Shown: positions 56,605-64,000 of the stretch, piece after piece | Layout: the number at the start of each line of letters is the position of its first letter | Position numbering within the stretch: the first letter of the stretch is position 1 | Source of the DNA: Agarivorans litoreus | GTDB taxonomy: Bacteria; Pseudomonadota; Gammaproteobacteria; Enterobacterales; Celerinatantimonadaceae | Direction of reading: 5' to 3' | Length of the DNA stretch: 64,000 nucleotides | NCBI RefSeq assembly: GCF_019649015.1 | Contig: NZ_BLPI01000001.1 | Coordinates: forward strand, 639,501 to 703,500 | The notes under the pieces: generated by a model | What the model saw: the letters and a program-made list of their open reading frames with translations, nothing else | Databases searched by the model: none | Told to the model about the DNA's origin: nothing | Program-made: the position numbers and the translations under genes

Positions 56605-57347
56605 TATTTTTCTCACTCGTTAATCTTATATGCAACGCTTGCTTCTTTGGTTGTGATGTGGGGCTTAAGCTTGCTAACGCCCGCTAGCGCGCTAGTCGAC
56701 GATGAAAATGACGGTGAACCGGTAAGCGGCAAGCTATGGCCGGTACTTAAACAAACACACGCGCTTAAATTTGTGGCAGTAACCGCGTTAATTCAAGGCT
56801 CTCACGCTGCTTACTATGCCTACAGCACGCTTTACTGGAAAAGCATTGGCTATGCAGAATCAACCATCGGTTACCTGTGGTCTATCGGTGTGGCATTAGA
56901 AATGAGCATTCTAATCTTTGGCAGTAAATGGTTTAAAAGCTGGAATGCCAACAAAATGTTTTTGCTCGCGGCAGTGGGCGGAGTTATCCGCTGGGGTATT
57001 TTTGGTAGCACCGAAGTATTGCCACTGATGATGCTATCGCAAGGCTTGCACGCCTTAACTTTTGCACTTACCCAACTTGCTGCTATCAAGTACATTGCAT
57101 CAGAGGCACCAAGCTCTCAAGCTATCCCGCTGCAGGCATTGTACTCAGCCATTGCGCTAAATATGGGAACCGCCTTACTCACCTTCCTCAGTAGTGCCTT
57201 GTATGAGCCAATGGGTTCGGGGATCTTTTTAATTATGGGCGGCTTATCTGCGCTGGCCATTCCGCTATTGTTGCTAAATGCAAAGTCAGCCAAAGCAAGC
57301 AACTCGTGATAACCACCAGCGACAAAATAGCAATGCTGAGTAACAAA

Positions 57348-57387
57348 AAATCCGAGTGTAATGATTTACACTCGGATTTATTTTTTA
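57348..57387. terminator. Bidirectional terminator
   Basis: Fourteen-base-pair stem AAATCCGAGTGTAA / TTACACTCGGATTT with a four-base loop, followed by T6 on the plus strand and T6 on the minus strand. It lies between the convergent transporter and amylase genes. Confidence 0.94.
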
Positions 57388-57447
57388 GCTATTGCCTAGC
57401 CATAGCTTTGACTAGCAGTACAGTAGCACTACAAAGCAAGCCTTGGT

Positions 57448-59166
57448 TTAAAAGCTACCTGCAGTTGACGCACCATTACCGGTATTCACCGCGTTATTAG
57501 CACCCGATTGCCACTGAATAACATTGCTAGGGTCAGTTTCGTTACGAATAATACATTTCCATTCGATATCCGTCGCTTTAGGAAGTTTGATGGTGCCAGT
57601 CCAAGTTGGGTAGCTTGTTGGGCTTAATAACACCGCGCTAGCAGCTTGCCAGTTACCCAATGCAGCATTGTTACCAACCGCATAAACGCTATCACCCATA
57701 TTGGTATTGCCGTTGTTACAAGTGAAGCTAACGTCTACTTCATCTGTTGGGTCAATAACGCCACCGGTTTCTGCCAGCCACATTCTTGCTGAGCCAGCAG
57801 GCACATTAACGGTGTGGTAAGAACTGTTAACCTTAAAGCTTGAGCCACTGAATACATCAACATAGTTTTTAGCGCTGTTTAAATTACTCGCGTTAATGCT
57901 AATGTCTTTGGCATAACCACATTTGTTAATACCCATTACGCCAGCATCGCCACGGCGCAAAACAATGGCACATTGATCGGTATACAATACTTCTTCGTCA
58001 GCACCTTGAACGCCATTGTGGAATTTAACCATGGCTTTAAGGTTGTCTTGTTTGTAATCATTTACCCAACGGCCATTATCAACACCGGTCGCATCACTAA
58101 ATACCATTGGCACACCTTCTTGGCGACCCATAATATAAGCGTAAGCGAGGTGTTCATTGCTTTCACTCATGATTTGATAACGGAAGCCATCGTTGCTTGG
58201 AATATCATGGGTAATAGTGAAAGTTAATGCACGCATGCCATCAATAGCCCCACCCCAAGATTTGGGATTAGCTAAAGCTTCTAAGCTACCGTTAACATCA
58301 AAGGCATCACGTAATGTTTTTAATAGTGGGAAGTCGTAAGCACTGTGCGAGGTTTCACGTAAGTAAGGTTCTAAGAAGGTATCGTAATCAGCGTTACCCG
58401 CACCAGCACCAGTGATAATTTCACCAAATAAATACATATCTTGTTTGATGTTAGCGTCGAACACTTGGTTGATATGCCAAGTAGTCATGTGTTTGGCAGC
58501 ATCAATACGAAAACCCGTAACGCCCATGTTTTTAATCGCTTGAACATAGTTCTTTTGCTGTGCACGAACCCAATCATTAGGATCTAAATCTGGTAAACCC
58601 GGGTCGCCATTACCACCGCAGATACGGCCGTTCATTGATTCCCAAACATCTGTCCAGTTGGTGATACAGAAGCCGGCGTGGAAATCACCAGGAGAAAACA
58701 GGTTATTATTCAAATCACCAAACAGTTTTTGTCTATTCCAGTAATCACTGTTACTTGCATAGTTATTAAGGGTATCACTGCCTGGGAAGTAGGTAGAGTT
58801 TCCACGCTCATTGGCCATCTGATTAATCACGATGTCAGCATAGGTATTTACTCCGTGTGCTTTCAAGGCATTAATCATGTTTTGGAAATCTTCTTTATTA
58901 CCGCGGTTATTATCGATGACTCGATAATCTTGCGGCTGATAGCGTGCCCACCACTGAGTGTTGCTGCTATCCGACTTCAGTGGCGGCGCTACTAAGACAT
59001 TCTTATAACCAATATCTGCGATTTCAGCTGCCTTTTCTGCAACCTCTGAATATCGCCAATCAAAGGCATGTAAAATAACATCAGCACTGGTCAGCTGTGA
59101 AAACACAGCCAATGAAGTACCCAATAGACACGTATTTATAGCATTCGCTTTAGTTTTGTATTTCAT
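57448..59166 (-). CDS. Secreted alpha-amylase, GH13 with C-terminal starch-binding domain
   Basis: Hydrolyses internal alpha-1,4 bonds of starch. From the ATG at 59166 (MKYKTKANAINTCLLG, AAGGA upstream) it is 572 residues with a signal peptide ending near QLTSA. The catalytic barrel has DIVINQ, nucleophile GFRIDAAKH, acid LFGEIIT and TITHDIPSND. A beta-domain follows. The last 100 residues (EVDVSFTCNNGNTNMGDSVY) form a CBM20-type starch-binding domain. Export is probably by type II secretion. It is a single gene between two insertion sequences. Confidence 0.93.
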   Translation of the reverse strand: MKYKTKANAINTCLLGTSLAVFSQLTSADVILHAFDWRYSEVAEKAAEIADIGYKNVLVAPPLKSDSSNTQWWARYQPQDYRVIDNNRGNKEDFQNMINALKAHGVNTYADIVINQMANERGNSTYFPGSDTLNNYASNSDYWNRQKLFGDLNNNLFSPGDFHAGFCITNWTDVWESMNGRICGGNGDPGLPDLDPNDWVRAQQKNYVQAIKNMGVTGFRIDAAKHMTTWHINQVFDANIKQDMYLFGEIITGAGAGNADYDTFLEPYLRETSHSAYDFPLLKTLRDAFDVNGSLEALANPKSWGGAIDGMRALTFTITHDIPSNDGFRYQIMSESNEHLAYAYIMGRQEGVPMVFSDATGVDNGRWVNDYKQDNLKAMVKFHNGVQGADEEVLYTDQCAIVLRRGDAGVMGINKCGYAKDISINASNLNSAKNYVDVFSGSSFKVNSSYHTVNVPAGSARMWLAETGGVIDPTDEVDVSFTCNNGNTNMGDSVYAVGNNAALGNWQAASAVLLSPTSYPTWTGTIKLPKATDIEWKCIIRNETDPSNVIQWQSGANNAVNTGNGASTAGSF

Positions 59167-59373
59167 TATTAGTAAATCCTTTCCCATGATCACTATATTT
59201 AATGAACACAAAGACCAATTTATAGAAGTAAATTATATTGTTAAGACAACGTTTAAAACAGCAGAAGCATTCAATACATTATTTCTTAGTGCTATTGTTT
59301 TCTTTACTTTAAGTTGAGCTGAACAAAACCGCTCTGTAATCTTGCTTGCAAGCTAAGTCATAATATCTGCATT

Positions 59374-59387
59374 GTGGAGATCTCCAC
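59374..59387. promoter_or_regulatory. Perfect palindrome upstream of the amylase gene
   Basis: GTGGAGATCTCCAC is a 14-base perfect palindrome about 200 bases upstream of the amylase start, within a 700-base AT-rich gene-free stretch (59167-59880). It could be an operator for a starch-responsive regulator, which is inference. Nothing else in that stretch is recognisable. Confidence 0.45.
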
Positions 59388-59880
59388 TATTTTAACGCTG
59401 AATCACTGGTCCTTGTGGCTAAGTGAGAGTTAATAACTCTTTCGTTTACTGCCTTATCGACGCCGATAACATCAAAAAAACATCAACTTCAGGTAATTTA
59501 CTGACATATCGGTGTGTGTCAACGAAGAGCAAAGGAGATATTCTAAAGTGTGAAGCAAGTGCCTATTACAGCTAAGAATTAATTTATATTACCTAAGGTT
59601 AAATTAACCAATCAATTAAAACAAAGCTTTTACTGCTAATTAAATACAGCTATCCATACAATATTTAAAACACGTACTAATATAAAAATTTTATAAATAA
59701 GCTTTCTACTTTTTCTTAAAAATCTTATTCCCATATTTATCTTTACAATCCATTTACATCAAGGGGTGTAATAGAAAGGCGAATAAGGGAGCAGCATTGG
59801 AAGCTAGCCCTTAGATGAATAAAATTTAATCTTGGTATCTACCAAAATTTGCTACATTAAGGCTTAAGCGAAGCCAACTG

Positions 59881-61075
59881 CAGGGCGGGAGCATACTTTG
59901 ATGGATTTATAACCCAAAGAAGACTCTTGCCCTATAATCATCGTTCCAACCCGCTTTCTTCAGCTTCACTTTTTGGCTCGGCGCACCACATTCGCATTGC
60001 TTGAGCATATTCATCACAAAACGTCTAGATAACGCAATGTTTTCAACGGCACCATCTAAAGTAATACGAGAGCTATCTTCTTTAAAAACAACATCTAAAA
60101 CATAATGTTGGCTGTTCTCAATCCGCCAATGCTGGCGAATATAATGGCCCAGTAGTTTGTGGTTTGGCGACAAAGAACTAATGTAGTAAGAGGTATCTAC
60201 AGTACCTTTACCATTGATCACACGATGGCGTTCCACTGCTATGATGCTTCTTATCGTCGGCCATTTCTTCGCCAATTCGTCGGGCAATTTGGCCTTTATC
60301 TGAAATACGTATCGCTCTTCGCTGCGACCATGTTTTTTCTCTTTGACCTCGGTGACTATTTTCTCTTTACCTGCATCAAAAATCGCTTGGAACTGCTCCA
60401 CAACAGCCGCTCTAAGCTTGGGCTGATTATTCTTAACCTGGACAACAACATGCGCTTGTTTTTCTTTGATTTTTTCTAGTGTTTCACGCTGGCAATGCAG
60501 TGCATCAACCGTGACAACACTACCCTTTACATTAATGACATCAAGCATTTGACGAACAATGCTTATTTCACCATTTTTAGTCTCAGTCGGCTTTTGGCTT
60601 AGAACGAGGCCACGCTCGGTGTCGTAAGCCGTGACCAACTGCAATGCTGTTTTCCTGTCGTTACGATAGGAGCCCCGTAGAACCTTTCCGTCAAAAGCGA
60701 TAATGGGTTTGTTCTGAGTAGTTCGTTGTTCGTTAATCCAAAGAGCCAAAGCTTCAAGCAAAGATTCCGCAACAACGGAACGCAAGATGCGAGCTATCGT
60801 GTGTCTTCGAGGGATGCCATGCTCGAATGGTCGATATTTTCTTAACCAGTCGAGTTTTTCTTCTCCAAAAAATTCAATGTCTTGCCAACCTTCGCATCCC
60901 GATGCGATAGCGCTGATCACAAGGAACATAACATCAATAAGGTTGTGTTTCTGGTTGATGTCCGATCGAGTATCTTCTACAACAGATAAGTGTTCAATAA
61001 GGTTCAAAATGACTGTGCTGCTGAGGGTTTGGCACAATTAGATCATATTAGTTAACAAAGTGCGATCCCGCCCTG
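59881..61075 (-). mobile_element. ISAs1-family insertion sequence
   Basis: A 1195-bp element with terminal inverted repeats CAGGGCGGGAGCATACTTTG (left) and, on the other strand at the right, CAGGGCGGGATCGCACTTTG. A 10-bp target duplication AAGCCAACTG is at 59871-59880 and 61076-61085. It holds one transposase gene and inserted into intergenic DNA between the amylase gene and ycjX. Confidence 0.95.
59907..61037 (-). CDS. ISAs1-family transposase
   Basis: A 376-residue transposase of the ISAs1/H-repeat type. Visible family features are GCEGWQDIEFFGEEKLDWLR, PIIAFDGKVLRGSYR, VVTVDALHCQRETLEKI and the C-terminal HWRIENSQHYVLDVVFKED. The frame is complete, and both ends of the element are present, so it may be active. 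Confidence 0.93.
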   Translation of the reverse strand: MCQTLSSTVILNLIEHLSVVEDTRSDINQKHNLIDVMFLVISAIASGCEGWQDIEFFGEEKLDWLRKYRPFEHGIPRRHTIARILRSVVAESLLEALALWINEQRTTQNKPIIAFDGKVLRGSYRNDRKTALQLVTAYDTERGLVLSQKPTETKNGEISIVRQMLDVINVKGSVVTVDALHCQRETLEKIKEKQAHVVVQVKNNQPKLRAAVVEQFQAIFDAGKEKIVTEVKEKKHGRSEERYVFQIKAKLPDELAKKWPTIRSIIAVERHRVINGKGTVDTSYYISSLSPNHKLLGHYIRQHWRIENSQHYVLDVVFKEDSSRITLDGAVENIALSRRFVMNMLKQCECGAPSQKVKLKKAGWNDDYRARVFFGL

Positions 61076-61135
61076 AAGCCAACTGAGGTTAGCCCCCTAA
61101 CTTGGATCTTGGATGATAAGTCCTGATATTAGTTA

Positions 61136-61305
61136 AAGCTTATTGGTCTTTCGAGCTGCTTTTGTAGCAGTGAGCAGAGTTATTTATCCAAGGCAAAGGC
61201 TTGACGTACGGTTAGCCTAAATAAGAAGCCAGTAACACGTTGGAAATACGCCTAAAATGATGCCGTCTCGAACTCAATTTTACCGCGAACGGTCAATAGC
61301 CCCTA
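61136..61305. repeat. Degenerate, shortened family A repeat, copy 3
   Basis: About 170 bp. The left end has TTGGTCTTTCGAGCTGCTTTTGTAGC, shortened here: the part TCTTTCGAGCTG matches copy 1 at 8574-8585. The right end CGAACGGTCAATAGCCCCTA matches the family terminus. The central CTGCCCGAAGGGTTCG block is missing. It lies directly upstream of ycjX. Confidence 0.65.
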
Positions 61306-61338
61306 AAAATCACCCATACAAAGGTTGCAGCTGTATTC

Positions 61339-62766
61339 ATGAATTTTTCTCGACTATCACGCGTTAAAACGAAAGCCGATGACCTAGCTAAGCTAACTAT
61401 GGATAAACACATGCGTTTAGCGGTAACAGGCTTAAGTGGCGCAGGTAAAACCGCCTTTATCACTTCCCTGGTCAATCAGTTGCTATTGGGTGCAGAAAAC
61501 CACCAACTGCCCTTATGGAAGTTAGCCCGTGAACACCGTTTTTTAGGGGCTAAACGCACCCAACAGCCGCACTTACATGTAGCCAGTTTTGATTACCAAG
61601 GTGGAATGGATGCACTACACAGCCAGCCGCCACGCTGGCCTTCGCCCACTCATGGGGTGAGTGAAATACGCCTCAAGTTGCGATATATCCCACAATCAAT
61701 GCTGTGGAGAAAGCTCAACAGCACTGCCACACTCAACCTAGACATTGTTGACTACCCTGGCGAGTGGCTACTTGATCTGCCCTTACTGGAGCAAAGTTAT
61801 GCTCAATGGTGCGAACATATAGAAAGCAGTTTGCAGGACTCGCGCAAAACCGAGCTCGCCAGCGTTTGGCAAGCTATGGTGCAGGACTTAGATATTCATA
61901 GCACTGCCGACGAAAATCGCATGGCCGACATTGCTAATACTTACACCGACTACTTGCACCAATGCAAACAACAACTAGGTATGCACCACATTCAACCGGG
62001 TCGATTTGTACTACCTGGTGAGTTGGCGGGTGCGCCAGTGCTGGCATTTTTCCCGCTACCAGCAGCCTTGGCAAATAGTCCAAGCAAAGATAAAAAACAA
62101 CATAAACAATCATATCTGGGCTTGTTAGAACAACGTTTTGAATACTACAAAGAGCATGTAGTAAAGCAGTTTTACCAGCAGCACTTTATAAAGTTTGACC
62201 GACAAATCGTGCTGGTGGATTGTTTAAGTCCTCTCAATAGCGGCCACGATAGTTTTTGCGATATGCAGTTAGCAGTAAACCAAATTCTGCACAGCTTTAA
62301 CTATGGGAAAACCAGTTTACTGCGCCGCTTGTTTGCTCCCAAAATCGATAAACTGCTGTTTGCCGCCACTAAAGCCGACCATGTGAGCATCGATCAACAC
62401 AACAACTTGGTGCAACTGCTAAGTGAAGTCGTCGCTGAAGGCAAACGCCATGTGAAATTTGAAGGCATTACTACCGACACAATGGCCTTAGCGTCTATTA
62501 AAGCCACACAAAGCGGTAAAGCCCAGCTGAATGGAGAAAGCATTTCTGCCATTAAAGGTATATTGCAAAGTGACGTAGAGAGCCAGCAACAAACCACCTT
62601 GTTTCCTGGTGAAGTGCCTAGCCAGTTACCCAAGCAAGACTTTTGGCAGCAACAAGGCTTCGAGTTTAGTCCTTTTCAAGCGCCAATCACCAGCCCTTAT
62701 CAGGCTCTACCTCATCACCGTATCGACCAAGCGATTGAGTTTTTGCTAGGAGATAAATTTAAATGA
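61339..62766 (+). CDS. ycjX: YcjX-type P-loop NTPase (DUF463)
   Basis: A 475-residue protein with a Walker A motif TGLSGAGKTAF (about residues 31-41), a switch-like DIVDYPGEWLLDLPLL and AATKADHV. YcjX-like proteins are linked to the phage-shock envelope-stress response, with unknown biochemistry. It overlaps ycjF by four bases (ATGA), as in other gammaproteobacteria. The psp genes normally found just upstream are not in this window. Confidence 0.92.
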   Translation: MNFSRLSRVKTKADDLAKLTMDKHMRLAVTGLSGAGKTAFITSLVNQLLLGAENHQLPLWKLAREHRFLGAKRTQQPHLHVASFDYQGGMDALHSQPPRWPSPTHGVSEIRLKLRYIPQSMLWRKLNSTATLNLDIVDYPGEWLLDLPLLEQSYAQWCEHIESSLQDSRKTELASVWQAMVQDLDIHSTADENRMADIANTYTDYLHQCKQQLGMHHIQPGRFVLPGELAGAPVLAFFPLPAALANSPSKDKKQHKQSYLGLLEQRFEYYKEHVVKQFYQQHFIKFDRQIVLVDCLSPLNSGHDSFCDMQLAVNQILHSFNYGKTSLLRRLFAPKIDKLLFAATKADHVSIDQHNNLVQLLSEVVAEGKRHVKFEGITTDTMALASIKATQSGKAQLNGESISAIKGILQSDVESQQQTTLFPGEVPSQLPKQDFWQQQGFEFSPFQAPITSPYQALPHHRIDQAIEFLLGDKFK

Positions 62767-63797
62767 ATACCCCTATAAAGCAGCGCCAAGTGCTGCATAC
62801 CGATGAAATCCCAAGTGAACAAGCTACAGAGACCCAAGGCAAGCCTGCCCCATTGGCCAGTAAACAAGTGCTCGATGAAGAACTCAATTGGCAAGAAGAC
62901 GACACTCAAGAGCAATTAGAACCTCTAGACATTGAACTGCATCCGAAAAAAGCCAGCCCTTGGTTAAAATACGGCTTTAGCGCCGCCTTAGTTATCGCCT
63001 TTGGAGAAATTGCGCTAAGCCTTAGTGAGCTTTGGCAAAGCTCGCCAACTCGCGCAGCAATATATAGCGCAGTATTAGCCAGCATTGTGATGGGTTTAGG
63101 AGCAATAAGCTTTAGTGAATTAGCCAAACTACGCCGCCTAAAACACTATCAAAAAGAACACCAATTAGGCGCTGCCTTGCTTGACCAAGAGAGCAGTGAT
63201 GGTTCAAAAGCTAAAGCCTACTGTGAAAAGCTGGCCAAACTACAAGGCTTAACCGACAGCCAAGAATACTTGATCTGGAAGAATTGGCTAAGTGACAGTC
63301 ATACCAATAAAGAGATCGTAAGCTTGTACAGCGAAACGGTATTAAGCCCTTTAGATAATCGCGCCAAACAAGTGATTAGTAAATGGTCTAGCGAAGCGGC
63401 AGTATTAGTTGCAATAAGCCCCTTAGCACTAGTCGATATGCTAATTATCTTTTGGCGCAACATTAAAATGATTGAAGCCGTCGCCAAGATTTATGGCATA
63501 GAACTGGGTTACTTAAGCCGAATTCGGCTTATCAAACAAGTATTTGCTAACATGATTTACGCAGCTGCGAGCGAAATTGTAGCCGATGTTGGTAGTGACT
63601 TATTGGGCGCAGAACTGACTGCCAAATTATCTGCTAAAGCAGCACAAGGCATTGGTGCAGGTTTACTTACTGCCCGCCTTGGTTTCAAAACCATGGAGCA
63701 AGTTAGGCCGATACCTTGGACACTCAACAACAAACCCAAGACTCAACAGCTAAAAGGCATACTGTTAGACAAAGTGAAACAGAAACTAAAAGGCTAA
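62763..63797 (+). CDS. ycjF: YcjF-type inner-membrane protein (DUF697/TIGR01620)
   Basis: A 344-residue membrane protein with an acidic N-terminal tail, two membrane segments (about residues 70-90 and 98-118), and a C-terminal DUF697 region (LVAISPLALVDMLIIFWRNIKMI). It is translationally coupled to ycjX and probably acts with it at the inner membrane under stress. Function is unproven. Confidence 0.92.
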   Translation: MNTPIKQRQVLHTDEIPSEQATETQGKPAPLASKQVLDEELNWQEDDTQEQLEPLDIELHPKKASPWLKYGFSAALVIAFGEIALSLSELWQSSPTRAAIYSAVLASIVMGLGAISFSELAKLRRLKHYQKEHQLGAALLDQESSDGSKAKAYCEKLAKLQGLTDSQEYLIWKNWLSDSHTNKEIVSLYSETVLSPLDNRAKQVISKWSSEAAVLVAISPLALVDMLIIFWRNIKMIEAVAKIYGIELGYLSRIRLIKQVFANMIYAAASEIVADVGSDLLGAELTAKLSAKAAQGIGAGLLTARLGFKTMEQVRPIPWTLNNKPKTQQLKGILLDKVKQKLKG

Positions 63798-63812
63798 GAA
63801 CGCAATCTTCAA

Positions 63813-63840
63813 TAGGCCATTTACTTAGCTAAATGGCCTA
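63813..63840 (+). terminator. Hairpin after ycjF
   Basis: Eleven-base-pair stem TAGGCCATTTA / TAAATGGCCTA with a six-base loop, 15 bases past the stop codon, followed by a mixed U-rich stretch. The final 160 bases of the window hold no recognisable feature. Confidence 0.7.
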
Positions 63841-64000
63841 GGGTTAGATTTTAAATCTTAGTGGCTCTGTCTGCGCCTTCCTGAAATGTTCTGACTAGCC
63901 TTGTTGAACTGTAAACTTAGCTGTTTCCATAACTCGTTTTCTTAAAGAATACCCACGAATAAGCTTTCTAGCTACAACGCTAAGGCCATTACCCAATCGT

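Larger units (their letters stand above)
55047..57309 (+). pseudogene. HcaT-like MFS transporter interrupted by an IS630-family element
   Basis: The two halves, 55047-55507 and 56607-57309, encode a major-facilitator protein similar to E. coli HcaT (3-phenylpropionate transporter family). The N-terminal part has LYFSGLFFAWGIFLPFWALW and DYGRVRVFGSIAFI. The C-terminal part has GSHAAYYAYSTLYW, GYLWSIGVALEMSI and FALTQLAAIKYIAS. Removing the element and one TA joins CTC ACT TAT TTT TCT CAC without loss of frame, so the gene was intact before insertion. A start at GTG 55047 fits the family; an upstream TTG 54996 and ATG 55014 overlap a likely -10 box (TATAAT at 55011). The substrate is unknown. 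The interrupted gene is presumably inactive. Confidence 0.9.

Noticed and set aside
55506-61085. Composite transposon made of the two insertion sequences around the amylase gene
   Set aside because: The elements belong to different families with different ends, and each has its own target duplication.

Overview
The window is chromosomal DNA from a marine gammaproteobacterium of the order Alteromonadales. Gene content, the exported polysaccharide-degrading enzymes and the repeat types suggest an Agarivorans-like organism; this genus-level guess rests on memory of the families and not on a search. Most protein starts carry clear Shine-Dalgarno (SD) sequences, and several genes use GTG or TTG starts.

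About two thirds of the window (1-36029) is conserved core genome in an order close to Escherichia coli and Vibrio. It holds: the 5' part of rlmM with ygdD and gcvA, and the GcvB small RNA divergent from gcvA (1-2340); an MFS exporter (2468-3643); guaB-guaA with divergent xseA (3974-8556); a LuxR-type regulator fused to a degenerate alpha/beta hydrolase (9035-10864); the yfgJ-der-bamB-yfgM-hisS-ispG-rodZ-pilF-rlmN-ndk block (10913-20542); the Fe-S assembly block pepB-iscX-fdx-hscA-hscB-iscA-iscU-iscS-iscR with two IscR boxes, then trmJ and divergent suhB (20604-29162); three small genes including a rhodanese (29261-30434); and secF-secD-yajC-tgt-queA (30484-36029).

From 36107 the content becomes accessory: a trypsin-like protease with a GlyGly-CTERM tail, sanA, a b561-type cytochrome, an HrpB-like helicase, an aldo/keto reductase, a two-domain NAD-binding protein, an AraC regulator divergent from a GH43 beta-xylosidase, and a glutamate decarboxylase paired with an aspartate:alanine-exchanger-type antiporter (probable Glu/GABA acid resistance). 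These are followed by tapT, a cold-shock protein, an acetyltransferase plus an Ada-like regulator/methyltransferase, and a solute-binding-protein gene broken by one base near its start. Next come an hcaT-like transporter cut cleanly by an IS630-family element, a secreted alpha-amylase, an ISAs1-family element, and ycjX-ycjF.

The intergenic spaces carry three families of short palindrome-ended, MITE-like repeats (about 162, 203 and 264 bp). Two of these families occur more than once in the window. No tRNA, rRNA, CRISPR array or prophage was seen. The observations most worth following are the LuxR/pseudo-hydrolase fusion with alanine at the nucleophile position, the GcvB homologue, the gadB-AspT pair with a perfect palindrome upstream, the exact IS630 insertion, and the repairable frameshift in the binding-protein gene.
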